In this document: positions 21,198 to 33,739 of the stretch, piece after piece | Layout of the letters: the number at the start of each line of letters is the position of its first letter | Position numbering within the stretch: position 1 is the first letter of the stretch | Assembly (NCBI GenBank): GCA_030248225.1 | Contig: JASANE010028394.1 | Coordinates: 83,193 to 147,192, forward strand | DNA: 64,000 nucleotides | Source of the DNA: Trileptium ribeirensis | Taxonomy: Eukaryota; Nematoda; Enoplea; Enoplida; Thoracostomopsidae | Direction of reading: 5' to 3' | Program-made: the position numbers and the translations under genes | Notes under the pieces: generated by a model | The model's database searches: none | Seen by the model: the letters and a program-made list of their open reading frames with translations, nothing else | Told to the model about the DNA's origin: nothing

Positions 21198-24100
21198 TGT
21201 GAGTTTATCGGCCTTCTCCGCGGCACGTTTCTTACTAAAACGCAACCGACATCTCCAATGGTGGCCACAGGGAAAGGGGTGGAAGCTGAGAGCGAGTTCG
21301 AGAATTGCCCAAGAAGAAGTGAAATCAAGAATTAGGGGTAAGAGCCACCAAGGGATGCACCGGTCTACCAGCGGTCGGAGATACCCTTTATCACTGGATG
21401 AAAGTTGCGCGAGTCACCAATGGTAGACATGTCATTGTCCCGGCCAGGGATATCAAGTTTAGCTCACTGTCCGGTGCTTGATTATGAGCTAAGCTAAGTA
21501 GGCCGTGTGAACATATATATACCAGAATAAATTGCAATTAAACCAATTATGCCCTGCAACCTAAACAGGCTTAGACCGTTGGATTGAAAAAAAACAAAAA
21601 AAGAAAAAAAAGCATCAATAAAAAAAAACCAACCCCGAACGCAAAAAAAACAACTCATAACGTTATCGAATATTGAACACTTAGCTCCTCAACGGTTGTA
21701 CCCTGGCTAGGTCCGACTGACAGGCCATGGTGGACATTGTAAATAAAATATTTAATATAATAATGAAGCAAAAAAGAGAAAAAAAATATAACAAAAATAA
21801 AAAAGTAAAAATTTAATAAACAAAAAGTAACAATTTAGGACCTAAATAAAAGAAGTTTTTTTAAGAAAAGAAATTGAAAGTTAAAGTAAAATAGAATAAA
21901 TAAAAAAGTCAAGAAAACAACAGTAGTAGAATGGATTGCGAATTAAAAAACAATAATATAATTAGTTCTGAAGGCATCCAAGCTCTATCTCAGCCCGACA
22001 AGCGGCCAGAGTTGAGATACAGACTGGAGCAAGAAGGGACTTTTCATAAGTTCGTTAACTTGTGAGTACACGATAGAATTTTCCATCACCTAGGATAACC
22101 ATGTCCTACATACAATAAAGTTTGGTGCTTTACCTTTAGAGATCGTAATATTAAGAGAGCAGGATTGCCCCAGAACGATAAAGCTCCAACTATTTACATG
22201 TCGTCTGAAAATAAAGGAAGAACAATACCATTTAAAATATTGAGGTTGACAGTTAGTTGAAACAAAAGCTTTTGCTAACAATTTAACCAGTATTACCACT
22301 AAAGTGCCAACCAAGCAGGTACTGAGAAAATAATGTGGCCCTGCCACCTTGAGCATTTTTTCGAAAGTTGGGCTAGCGATGGTGGCCTGCACCATCCGTC
22401 GGTTGTAGGTCGTATCCGGTAAACTACCAGTAGAATAAGAAATACAACACCTTCAGCTCCTACAGGTCAAATAACACGCACTGTCGTGTACTGAAAATTT
22501 ATTCGACACTAGTTGAAAAACTTTTTAAAGATTATATGGTAACACGATTAGTATATAACAAAAGTTTACAGAGTGGAAACTTAACAACAACCCCTGGCCT
22601 TATGCACCAGGTATAACAAGAATAGCATATTTCCTGCATATTGAAATTTTAGCAAAAATCAAAAGTTTTACACCGCGTAACCAAGTTTACTTATAACAAT
22701 TTTTATAATTTTTATATTTTTGACTAGTTTGGGACAATAGCGTGCGATCATGCATTTAAGGATACATGTACCTTAAATCGTACTACCTGAAGTATTCGTG
22801 TGTTTCGTAAACCTGAAAAACTAAAGGTTTTTATGTGTTAGTGTTAGGGACAAGTGACACAGGATTTTCCCCAAATAGAACGTGGGTGTTGGCCCATAAC
22901 TGCCAAGCCCCCTAAGCGTAAAATTTCCCCGGCCTGTGCATTGGACCACCCCTAGGCGAGGCTTGCGCGAAGACATAGTTCCGACAACTATGTCCCACCC
23001 TAAGGAAGGTTTACAATGTCACAGCCTTCGACGATAGAGCAGCCCATGGTGTGGCAGCCTGGGGTCCAACGGGTGGTGAAAAGGTGCCGGAAAGGTAGAA
23101 AGACCAATCCCACCCAGAGGTTCCCGTTCAAGGAATGGGCTGCCCTTTTTCTGGTCTGCCTTATAACCCGGCTAGGGCTTACTATGCCTAGCACACCCGC
23201 CCCCTCGGCAGGTTCCAGAAATGCAGGTAACCTCCTGCAATGTCACTAGACGTGAACCCAAATTCACTGTATAATGTGCGGGTGTATGCATGGTGACCTA
23301 GTCGCGAATGCAAACGATCTATGTGTGGGGGAATGCATAGACAAGTTATGCAATGCGATACGGCAACCTGTAAACTGATCAACAACCCGCCAATATACCT
23401 AAATCAGGAATATAGCGCGTATACCGCATCAATTACCACGGAAACAGGGAGTCCATTCAAAATAGCAAGAACATACTATTAATAACTGTCCGTCCGCTCG
23501 TGACAAAAATGGGAAAAATGAAAAAGCTCGAAAAGAAAAATAATCCAACGCGTTAGGCAAAACATGTCATCATAGAAGACAAACTACAACGAAAAAGAAA
23601 AAAAACGAAAAATCTGCGCGCATAGCACAATGCACACTATATTGATACATAATAATCCAGCACAACAAAACTCGTTACACTACACTACGTAACAGCAAAA
23701 CATACGTAACGAATATAATAAAATACTCCTCCGTCGCACAACTAACAACATAATAATTAATACGTTCTCACACAGCCACAACATTAAACACGTCGACTAA
23801 TAGGAACAAAACTAACAAAGTAGCTAGCTTTACACAACAGTAACGAAAACTAGCTAGCTAATTTTATTTATTAATAATAATAATATATATTAATAATATT
23901 TTGAAAATTTTAAGAAAATTTTTGGAGAGTTTTGGGTGAGAAACAGGATTATATAGAGGTATCCCATAGGCGTTAAGTATATTTCTGGATAGGGATAATT
24001 AAGGGGAACCCCATTGGATAGTTTTAAAGGTTTAAGAAATTGTATAGAGTTGGAAAAACTCAAATATTGGTGTATTTGATTTAAGAAGAAAATAGCGAAA

Positions 24101-24695
24101 ATTTAGAGGATTCTGAACCCGATGAAAATGGAATTAAGGGGTTTCCAACGCAGGGAGAAGATAAAATATAGTCCGATGCTAAGGAAAAATTGTATCCAAG
24201 TTGGAAAAATCTTAATACTTTTGTAAATTTGATAGAAAAGTAAAAACATTGATTTTTTAGGTAGAATGGAATATCAAATCAAGGCATAGGGGTGATGTAC
24301 CCCGATATAGGAGTAAATAATAGGTCCATCCGAGTGGGGATAAGTGTGAACGTACCCATTATGGACTATAACCCACCCCACCGGGAGGAAATAATGATAA
24401 AACCAAGAGAAAGGTGTTATTTGAGTAAATATGGGGAAATTCGTAAATTAATGAATTTTGAGTCAATTTTAAGGGATAATATATGGGTAAGGGATAAGAA
24501 CTAGGAAATGTAATATGAAATTTAGATAATCTCTCCCTCCCGGAGATGAATGTAGGAGTCGCCCCTGTGGTAGAATGAATATCCCCCAGGGAAGGATAAG
24601 TAAGTTGACTATAATTTTGATAATTAGGTCAAAACCTATGAAATATTGTCTAAGAGGAAGGGAAATACAAGGTTAGACCTGCCCAAAAGTTGACA
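21198..24695 (-). repeat. 5' LTR (right copy) of the giant gypsy element
   Basis: A direct repeat of 2955-6799, about 3.5 kb. On the minus strand it begins TGTCAACTTTTGGG (24695) and, if the edge is at 21198, ends in ...ACTCACA, giving the canonical TG...CA. Similarity to the left copy stops abruptly after TTGACA at 24695. The next bases, GTATG, would be one copy of a 5-bp target duplication. It is shorter than the left copy because segments near 21585-21665 and 21735-21950 are replaced by A-rich low-complexity sequence. Confidence 0.8.
21585..21960. repeat. A-rich low-complexity patches in the right LTR
   Basis: Two A-dominated patches (21585-21665 and about 21735-21955) flank a normal conserved island (21665-21735, matching 3600-3672). 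The left LTR has ordinary mixed sequence at the first patch position. As with 2455-2945, poor consensus is the simplest explanation. Confidence 0.5.
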
Positions 24696-27600
24696 GTATG
24701 ATCACTCGTGGATCTTTTCAGGGAAGCGCGAATCGACCAAAAAGACACCCCGAAAAAGGGAACCGAAAACCCCCCAGAAAAAAAAACACCCCTTAAAACG
24801 TCACTTGGAATAGTCAGACGCGGGATATCTAAGATACTGTCCAAAAACAAAAGCTAATTAGACACAAATTTACAACAAAGCGTGAACAAAGCCATTCAAC
24901 AACCCAATCACGAGACCTTTCCACGCGTTCCATTGTTCCATGCTATTCTTTCAATTTTTTGCCGAGAAATTGTCTCAACACCGCCAACAATTTTTGCAAC
25001 TGTTGAACATAGCAGCTGTGTATTTGCTGTGAGGGGACAGAGATATTTCAGTCGGCAGAACGTCCACTTGCGAATCTAAAGACGGAAATCGTCATTTCCA
25101 ATCTCATCAATTTTCAGGCGTAATATTTCGGCGGTTGCTTTTCACGTCCTTTCATCGTTAAACATCTACAGAAACGAAAAATTGTCTACATAGTAGTTGC
25201 TAGAATTTAAACTAGTATCTTATATGCGACGGCGAAACGGAACGATCGGGGTTTCATTTATCTGTTATCATTGCGTGTGAATACCTATAATAGTCTGTGT
25301 TTCAAGTATATACCACCTAAATTCTCGGCAGCCCAGAACCTAATGCAAATTCTAGAGCGTCATCGAAAACTGACGACGCACGAAGTATTTGTGCTGGTCC
25401 ATATAAACCCAAACCATCGTATTCAGCCTACCCAACACCCTATATAGACAATTATTGATGCATTGCACGCAGTACATAGCCGAGATACTCAAGAAATGCT
25501 ACTTCCTAAAAATCTGGTGTATTTACTTTAAATTCTGAAAATGTATCCAATATACGTGCTGTTCTCCAGACAACCGTACCGTCGTGTTCATCGTGCCGAA
25601 AAACATACATGCAACATGACACGCAACATGACAAAATTTGAAAAAAACAACGTTTCTGGTAAAGGGTCGACGAACCATGTTCAGGTCCGCACCGGCCCAG
25701 AGAGTATTCCATCAAAATAGTGTTGATCAGCAAGGTTGTAGATTTCGATGACTTGATTTCGAAGGGTGGTCTCCGGACAAGCTTTTGTCACGAGGTATGG
25801 GCTGTTAAACACCGGCACCCATATGGCTAGGCAAAAAACCCTAAAAACGTGTGTCTTTTTGTCTTTTTGACTCCGAAGATGGGGTTGGGGCTGTTCCCGA
25901 CAACTAAAGTGCACACCGGCGTCACTTTTTGCTATCGAACAAAAAAATTTATCGATACCAATCCACCCGAAAATGAATGACATTGTCAAGCAACAAAAAG
26001 AAATTTTCTTGACTTCCCCCAAGAGCCCTCATTGAAACTCCGCCGCTTCGCACTCTCAGCTTTCATGACGGGCCAATGTGTCTCTTAGCAGCGGAAGCGG
26101 AATGCATGCCATGCCGTTCTGGATATACTAAGCCTAAGCATTGTCCTGTGTTAAAATCCAGTTATAGGCCATACAACGAGCCTGAGCCCATGCGCGACCC
26201 CGCTCTAAGCTGTACTTTTCTGTAATGATCAGACCCTATAGGCGACACAGAATAACGAACAAAGCAATGCACTATATTTGCTTCTTACACAGGTGTCAAA
26301 CTTTTATATAACGAAAAGTTGAACCACTTATACACGGCTCCTTTGAGAGATGTCACGCCAAGCCCTGACCATTTTTATGGATTTCCAGGGTTTTTTCGGG
26401 ATACATATTCGGTTTAAGCATGTGGGTAAGATCCGAGGAATGAACCCCAATTTAATATTGGTAGATGTAATATTTCAAAACGCCGGGTGGGTGTATCGCC
26501 GACATAAATGTCTCTCTCGTGTCTCGGTAGCCGATTACAGCTGACGCAGATCTACTCTGTTTAGTCGTACAAACACCAATTTCTAATACAACCCGTTGTT
26601 CGCCACTACTAGTTCAACTTTTGCGTCATTTGTAGCCTGTTTCGTTAAGGCATCGCCCAGTTTTACTGTTCACAACACGAAAAAGGGCAGCCCAAAATCC
26701 AGCCATAGACGCCACAAGTACGTCTGAAGACGACAAGTAATTACCTTTACTTTAGGGAATAACATACATTAATTTGCAAAAATCCAGGTTGTAATACTTG
26801 AAATGAAACATGCTACGTCATATTGTAGTCAAGATCAGACGCTACATACGAATCATATAAAGATTGGAGCAAGTTCTGCATTAAGTGGAATACACAGACC
26901 ACCGATCAGTAAAAATTGAAATCTGTTAAAAGTTCGATCCAGGATTTTCTGTAAATGTTAGCGTTAGGACAATTCGTTTACAGCAATGTTATCACGCGCG
27001 CATCATTGCTTGAAGCTAATAAATCTCCATGCCAAAATCATATTTTTGCAGATTGGGTACTTTTATGTCACAAAGCAAACCCCAAGCTAACCCTAACGAT
27101 ATAGTTTTCATTTTAGATAATGATCTTTTTATACTATAGGCTTATTTCATAGGAACCTGATTTGAGGAAATGCCCTGGGGAATTTGAAGTTTGCGTCATC
27201 GATTTTTTGGCTTGTTTGTTCTACATTTAGTTTTTGTGTGTTTGATTAGATGTACATCCGTAATGTGTAGTCTACTATTTTTCTCTATGTTTATGCGGAT
27301 GTGTAAATTAGCTATTTGTTTACTGTATGGGTGCAAGATATCGTATGTATTATGAGTTGCAACTTAAAAAACTGTAATTTCTGATTGAAAATTTTTCGGT
27401 ATGCTAAAATATAACATAATATTAGGACTGTGTAAATCTGGCTACTTTGGTCAGGGGGATTGACTGGGTCAAATTAGGATTTTAATGCCAAATGCCACAG
27501 AGCACACTGTTGATTATCCGGTTGCCAGCAATTATATTAAAATCTAACGGGTTAGAGGGATTTTAGAGCCAGGTTTATTTGGGTTCCAAGAATTAGGGCT

Positions 27601-28050
27601 TCAAAAGATTATTTAATGGCTCGCTTCATAAACTTAGAGCCTTATTACGCTACAATCGGTGATCAAATTGGTAAAATCGTTCTGTGTTTACCAACACTTA
27701 GAATTATATTGCGCTGCTTATAAACGTAAGTGTCTGTTTTTGTGCATGAATATTTGTTTTATAATACCTTACATGTGTAGCAAACTAATGGCAAAACTAG
27801 TATATTTATTTGATCCCAAACTTAGACCTCACGTGGGCTACATTTTGGTGGCGCAAGCCTGGAAGAGGTACGCTCAAGTATGGGTAAAATTTGAACTAAA
27901 TTTGCATAATCAGAATTCGGAGGCTTTTATTGACAAAGTTTATCGACGATATACAGGTGGCATCTGCCTAAGTCAACTAATCCCCATTGTAATGCCAGGG
28001 TGTATTGAGGGACACCAAATGGATTCCAATCCGAGAATCTAGCATGAAAA
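24696..28050. other. no recognisable gene
   Basis: A short A-rich patch lies at 24745-24800. Minus-strand open stretches at 26022-25681 and 25733-25506 could be parts of a decayed coding region in two frames (aromatic-rich, several cysteines), but I recognise no family. The rest is AT-rich with many stops. A 127-codon plus frame at 27659-28042 has no motif and probably occurs by chance. Confidence 0.4.
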
Positions 28051-28199
28051 ATCGCTTATGGATACCGAGCGATTGAGATCAAAAATTTTCCATTATACTG
28101 CGGAAATGTTGGTGATGATTTTGAAGAGTGACTAGGTACATTTGAGAGGATAGCCCTGGCGAACGAATGGAGCCATGGAAAAATGGCACGTCTGATGCC

Positions 28200-29115
28200 T
28201 GCGTATTTACAGCATGAGGCCGAGCGGAAATTCAATGCTCTCCCTCCAGGGAATTCAGAAAATTTATGAGCTGGTTAGAGCCTCGCTTAAGGAATTTCTA
28301 ATATCTAAAGAAACAGCAGATCAATATAGCATTCAGCTGCGTCCTAAGAAACGCATGGCCCTAATAAACCGGAGGAAATATATGCTAGAGATATTGAGCG
28401 TTTGGTGAGGAAGGCTTATAATACCATAGACAAAGACTGGATAGCTATGGATAACTTTTTAAACGGACTGAAGAATTCTATTAAGAGGCTTGTCATGACC
28501 TCAAACTTCATGTCCTTGCAGGTGGCTATTTCTAGAGCATGTGAGCAGAAATGCAATGAGCGGATGGTTGAGTTTACTATCTAAAAGAGCTTAAAATTGA
28601 AAGCTATGTTCTCAAATGTTGAAAAAGTTGAATATTCGAGTAATATTGAGTCAAAATTGGAAGCTATTATAAACTTGAAGAGGGAATTACTACAAGCAGC
28701 GGTTAGTCTTAAGGGTAAGTCAAATGATAGCTTCCGCGCTGTAAACCTTGAACAAAATAGGCGTAGAATGACGAATGATGATAGGAAAATATGTGATTTC
28801 TGTAAGAAGTCTGGTCATATAAGATTCAACTGCATTCAACGACAGCAGAATTTTCCACAAAATTCTCACTATAGATCTTTACAAAATATTAATAGATGGC
28901 CTCCAAATAGACTTCCTCAACATTTTTGGCAGCCCCAAGTGTTGCCAGATAATGGACCAAGACAAACTTTTAACGAACCGCGGATTCCAACTGTGCAGAC
29001 TACTCGATGTAGGAGCTACACTGAACAACCCGCATGGTTGAACGACATTTGTAGAGCGAATACTTTAAGATATGCTGGTCAACTAGGTGACTGGGTGGCA
29101 GAAATTACAGACTAA
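28200..29115 (+). pseudogene. gag remnant with zinc knuckle
   Basis: Three overlapping open stretches in different frames (28214-28408, 28402-28584, 28597-29115) give capsid-like helical sequence. A CCHC knuckle CDFCKKSGHIRFNC (about 28790-28835) follows, then a proline/asparagine-rich tail. Frameshifts near 28400 and 28590 break the frame. The order and the knuckle fit a Ty3/gypsy gag. Confidence 0.75.
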
Positions 29116-29539
29116 GAGAATAGAACGAAATATTAGCTAATAGAATAAATGGACAATGATGCTTCTACTTCGCAGTTACACTCTGCCATGATGTGCCATT
29201 TCCAAAATTTAAGAGTCGCATCAACCGGAAAGGACATGTCTGCCGTGTGACTTACTACAATGAGAAGTTACTCTATGATGGTGCCGACCCATCTGATTTA
29301 CTATTAAAACAAATGAAGGTTCTGAGGAATCACATATAATAAAAACAAAAAATAGCGTTTTACGTCGTTATACTGCTAAACACGCACCTATTGCTAACCA
29401 CGATGAGTGTAAAGTGCCTATATGCTGACAATTCATTCTCTGAGGATTGAATACGAGCGCTGAATCGTGTGCTTAGATATCGACCCTATAATATTGAAAC
29501 TCTTTTCTAGAAAAATGGCACAAAGCACCCCTATGGGGG

Positions 29540-29800
29540 TTTCCACGTGGCCGAGTGGTTAGAGCGCCTGCTTCATAATCGTGAAGTCAGGAGTTCGAAT
29601 CCAGTGGTCGCTCTAATCTCCTTGGGTAGGGGACTCAGCCACAATTTCTTCGCAGTACCTATGCGTTAAACAGGTACTAGACCTTGGTCTAGGCGGATAA
29701 GACGATGGGTGGTGTAAAGGGCAATCATCATGGCTAGCCTAAACATAATGCTTCGGCATAATAACCCGGATTGTCACCTAGTGCCAACTGCATGTTTATC
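29540..29800 (+). repeat. tRNA-like head, possibly a SINE inserted in the decayed element
   Basis: Positions about 29546-29613 contain an A-box-like TGGCCGAGTGG and a B-box-like GTTCGAATCC at tRNA spacing, with a CTTCATAATC anticodon-loop-like segment. Acceptor and T-stem pairing are poor, so it is not a working tRNA gene. It lies between gag and protease remnants, as expected of an insertion. The 3' limit is a guess because no tail repeat or target duplication is obvious. Confidence 0.45.
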
Positions 29801-29859
29801 CGACTTTTTATGGCGGTTTCCACAGCAACACATCAACCTGCAGAAAATGGGAAGTAACT

Positions 29860-30790
29860 AGTATAATACTGTATGCCGCGGCGGGCATATCCAGATCGGA
29901 ATTTTATAGGCCCTGGTACCAAGCATCGGGCGAACGTGGAAACTGCAGACGACCCCAAAATTATACGGGTGTCGTTAGTAAGGGATAAGTACTATATGGA
30001 TCTGTTAAATGCCTGTCTTCCTAAGGTGGACGAGCTGGTTGAGTTGGAGGAGAAGGACATGTGGACCCATAAGCGGGTTATTGTGGTGATCGTGGGACAG
30101 GCATTAAGGGGGAGGTTAATTCTATTCTTGCTAGAAGACAATAAAACATCAGGTTGGTTGACGTTAAAAGGCGACATCTCTATGACATCGATGGTAGTAT
30201 ACGAAATGTCTCGTCATCCTATCCTAGTAAACACACCGCCATGATTTCGCGTGGAGTTATATAACTTTATGCCACCGCACGGGTACGTCCACTTTGGCCC
30301 GTATACCTTCAGCTTCCTGCAGCGTTTCGTTAACCAAGAGGTCATTATCCATTTTGTTAATATGGGCATCGGTGATTGCTTCACGGTAGAGATGACAAAT
30401 GGTCCTAAGGTATAGCGTGAGTGAAATGTTAGTCGCCCAGGAACAGCGACAGTTTGACAACGTCGAGAATGCTCGTCCCAAAGGGATCAACCTGCCTGAG
30501 ATGTTATCGATGGATGAAATCGAGGTCCTGCGACAAAACGGCAAGCTACCATTGTCTGTCATGCTATTCAACTGGTATTGTGGTATTGGTAGACGCCTGG
30601 CTTGATGAGAAGATCGCAATACCTCAAGCGGGGTTCTGCTTAGAATGTGGGCACGAGTAGTACCACATGCCGAAAGCGACAAAATCGACGCCATTCTTCC
30701 GAGCGTCGGAATAGGCAGCCAAACGTGCTGGCCACGATAGGCCTACGCACAGTCAACGACAAAATGTTGAACGTATCCTACCAGATCCAC
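29860..30790 (+). pseudogene. unidentified coding-like block of higher G+C
   Basis: A run of plus-strand open stretches (29873-30244; a second from just after a TGA at about 30243 to 30414; a third from about 30427 to 30605) uses GC-richer codons than the AT-rich neighbours. The first contains FIGPGT followed by RDKYYMDLL. This faintly recalls the calcium loop and HDxxY motif of parvovirus-type phospholipase A2, but the catalytic histidine is absent. The others match nothing I know. Stops between the stretches indicate a decayed gene or an insertion of other origin. Confidence 0.3.
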
Positions 30791-30929
30791 TCTAAAAGGT
30801 AAGGATAAGCTTAATTTTAAACCAAAAGTGTGATAAAACGTCAATCAGAAGAGTGATAGACATCTATGTATACACAAATGCCATGTATGTGTACATAAAG
30901 GAAGTTCATACATTTCAGATATCAGCTAC

Positions 30930-31410
30930 TACGAATAAGTAAACCTATTGATGAACCTGATGGAGTTTTGACGTTTTTCGTATTATCCAATCACTTTTTA
31001 GCAGTGTTGAAAACCAATGGTAATGAATTTGACTATACCGAACAATATTATATGTTTTGCCAGTGTTATTATGCTCAAGATTACGTAGCAGCCAATGTGG
31101 TATACATTGAAATGAGTCTCAGGAGACAAAAGTTAATTACAAAGCAGTCCATCAACGTATGTAAAAATAGGAAAGCTTGAATTACGTCTGAGACGGCGTG
31201 AAACATAATGCTACAGGCCAATATACTAAAATTTGTAAAGAACAGCTGCCTGAAAGATGTTTTAATCAGTACTGGAAATACATATTTATCTGAAGCTAGT
31301 TTAGACAAAATATGGGGATGTGGACAGAGAGAGGGGAATAAAAACATTAAGAACGTCCAGAAACATACAGGAAACAACTGGCTGGGTAAGATTTTGATGT
31401 ATATAAATAC
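30930..31410 (+). pseudogene. NADAR-domain (YbiA-like) remnant
   Basis: Two plus-strand frames (30950-31180 and 31208-31410), offset by a frameshift or small indel near 31180-31208, together show the NADAR (YbiA/DUF1768) pattern. The first has FFVLSNHF, then NGNEFDYTEQYYMFCQ, the typical SxEQYxQ region. The second has KFVKNSCLKDVLISTGNTYL followed by SEASLDKIWGCG, the characteristic E-A-S-x-D-x-x-W-G-x-G signature, and NNWLGKILM. NADAR proteins act on N-glycosidic or ADP-ribose substrates, including guanine-linked ADP-ribose. It lies between gag and protease remnants of a gypsy element; whether it was cargo or an independent insertion is open. It is broken as read. Confidence 0.65.
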
Positions 31411-31679
31411 AAAATTACGTGATAGAAAAACTTATAGTATCCAAAGCAATTACGAAAATAGCTATGAATTTAGAACCGGCAATTTTTGTGTTTACACTGG
31501 CAAATTTAATCCTAACAATATAAACCTAAACCGTACCTCTCTAATATTGCGCAAACTTTTTGGGAAAATACCCGTAGCGATTTTAGTGATACTGGAGATA
31601 ACATTTGTTTGTTAAAGTTTCAGACAGCTTCACGCCTGGTTAATTTACAGAACATATGGCCCGCGGCTACTGGTAATAA

Positions 31680-31880
31680 ATGGCGAAAATAGTGAGTGGT
31701 CAAGGATTGGAATTGTTGGAGGTATTGGACACAAAGTGACAAATTAGATCACACCGGTATGTTCATGCTGCTTCTTTGAGTAAGGAGATTCCATATGACG
31801 TCATTTTAGGTATAGATTTCATGATAAATTATAATTGTGTCCTAAACGTGGCTAAATGGTAATATATATTAGATGATCAA
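31680..31880 (+). pseudogene. retropepsin remnant
   Basis: An EVLDTK segment near 31715 looks like a decayed DTG active site. In a shifted frame it is followed by PYDVILGIDFMINYNCVL, the conserved C-terminal part of gypsy proteases. The substitution of the glycine and the frame change imply loss of activity. Confidence 0.55.
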
Positions 31881-32149
31881 GTTATATAAATGTGGGGCTC
31901 AAAGAGTATAGGTGATAAACGGGTAGCAAATGTCACAATACAGTATACAACTAAAATCCCCGAGGGTGGTGACTGTAATGTTGTAAGCGAGTCTCATCCA
32001 TTGTGCGAGTATGAGATTAATATTCCCAACTAATCCTTATCGGAATGTGAGCTAACAAATGTCTAGAAAAATGCTGTAGCATTTTCTCATTTTCAGATTA
32101 TGACCTTGGACGCCTAAAATTCGTTAAACATGCGAGCAACTATATGATA

Positions 32150-32880
32150 GCTCGCCAAAACACTAAATACCATATAGAATACCTCAAGCAGCTAAGGAGC
32201 ATTTTAAAATGCAGTTAGATAAAATGAAAAATCATGGTATAAACAGACCATCAGCATAGCCGTGGGCATCGCCCCTTGATATCTCACGTAATATGGACGA
32301 TAGTAATCGGATACGCGTCGATTTTAAAAAAACCTAAATGCAATGACGATGTCTGACGTCTTCCCTATTCCAAGAATTGAGGATTGTTTGGACAAATTAA
32401 ATGGTGCGAAGTATTTTTCAAGTTTGGACTTAACTAGTGTTTATTGGCAGACGTAGATTGAGCAGAACGACAAGGAAAAGACTGCGTTTATATCCGATAA
32501 TGGTCTGTTTGAATTCAATGTAATGCCTTTTGGATTGAAGTGTGCCCCTAGTTCGTTTATGAGAGCAATGAAATTTCTACTAACTGGACTGCAAGGTAAA
32601 GTATTGTCGTATATTGGTGACATTCTGATTTATTCGGCATATTTGGGACAACAAATACAAGATCTATCCGATGTTTTCGAACCGCTACAAAGAAATGCAA
32701 TTTTAGACGGACTAAAATCAAATTCTTGGGACATGTCGTTTCTGGAAATGGAATCGAACCAGATCCCGATGAGGTGAAAGCAGTTAAACAGTGTACGGTA
32801 CCAAAGACGAGTACTGTTTAAAGCAAGTGAGAGGGTTATTGGGTCTGGCTTCATATTATCTCAAAATTTATTAAGGATTT
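32150..32880 (+). pseudogene. reverse transcriptase remnant, active site mutated
   Basis: Segments in several frames recall gypsy RT: a substrate-contact SPWASP-like region near 32265, a SSLDLTSVYWQ-like stretch near 32420-32450, and a longer open stretch 32523-32777 starting MPFGLKCAPSSF. The catalytic box reads YIGDILIYS near 32610, where YIDD is expected, so one essential aspartate is gone. A GLLGLASYY segment near 32840 marks the connection to RNase H. Confidence 0.8.
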
Positions 32881-32929
32881 CGCGTCAAGAGCTTCTGCCC
32901 TAAATACATTATTGAAGATGGGCATTGTT

Positions 32930-33616
32930 TTCGTTTGGACCCCAGAATGGCAAGCTGTTTTCCAAGATTTAAAAATCATATTACTGAATACCGTATTTTA
33001 AAAACTCCTGATTTTGAAAAACCATTTATTTCTATAACTGACGCACGTAATGAAGATCTTGGTGCAGTTCTATCGCACGAGTACGATGAAATGGAACATG
33101 TGGTCGCTTATGCCTCAAGGACCCTAGCTCCAGCTGTGAAAAATTACGCCATTACCGAAAAAGAAGAATTAGCAATCGTCTGGACCGTTAAGTATTTTCG
33201 CCACTACTTGTTCGGAAAAAACGTTTAGAATAATAACCGATCGTTCCGCTTTAAAATGGTTAATGAATTTTTCAGAACAAAATGGTCGCCATTCAAGATG
33301 GTCCCTACTTTTGTCGGAGTGTGATTTTGAAGTGCAGTATAGACCTAGTAAATTTGATGCCAACAGTAACGCTCTATCTCGGAGTCCAGTTTTGCTATAT
33401 TCTGAAACGGATCAAGAAGATGAAGATGATGAAAACTTGTGTTTTCGTAGGATGTATAATGAAGTAAACAATATTATGTCCATGAATTTTTTAAATTCAG
33501 GAGCAGACAAAAACCAGGATGGAATCAAGATTGGAGATGGTTGGTCCTTCACAAAAAATCTGCTTAACTTACAAGGAGCCGACGTAGAAGTGCGAAAGAT
33601 TATCGATTTATCTTGA
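32930..33616 (+). pseudogene. RNase H and pol linker remnant
   Basis: An open stretch at 32935-33228 carries the RNase H motifs ITDARNEDLGAVL and ITEKEELAIVW. After a frameshift near 33225, a second stretch (33230-33616) continues with RIITDRSALKWL and RPSKFDANSNALSR, the usual end of the domain and start of the integrase linker. The first aspartate motif reads TDAR rather than TDAS. Confidence 0.8.
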
Positions 33617-33739
33617 GGGGAAAAATGAACATGGCAGTAAGGAAAAAGAGCATGGTCGCAGGTATGAAACTTAAGTAATTATAAATGACACATTACACCA
33701 CATTTGGCAAGAAAAACGGCCAAACCGTAGGTCCCCCAT

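Larger units (their letters stand above)
2949..24695 (-). mobile_element. giant Ty3/gypsy LTR retrotransposon with PHD-integrase and exonuclease-like ORF3
   Basis: A minus-strand element of about 21.7 kb. It is defined by two long direct repeats (21198-24695 as 5' LTR, 2955-6799 as 3' LTR) around an internal region of about 14.4 kb. The internal region encodes, in order, a 97-codon basic ORF, gag-protease, pol and a 1591-codon third ORF. The LTR 5' end begins TGTCAACTTTTGGG in both copies (24695 and 6799 reading leftwards), preceded at the 3' LTR by a purine-rich tract. Gag, pol and ORF3 are uninterrupted, which indicates a young or still competent insertion. LTR and element size are far above the usual 5-8 kb for gypsy elements. 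The closest published analogy I know is the Burro giant gypsy elements of planarians; I cannot test relatedness here. Confidence 0.85.

Noticed and set aside
29546..29613. Functional tRNA gene
   Set aside because: A- and B-box-like motifs are present but acceptor and T-stem pairing fail.
29873..30244. Parvovirus phospholipase A2 relic
   Set aside because: Only GPG and a distant DKYY are similar and the catalytic histidine is missing; too weak to name.
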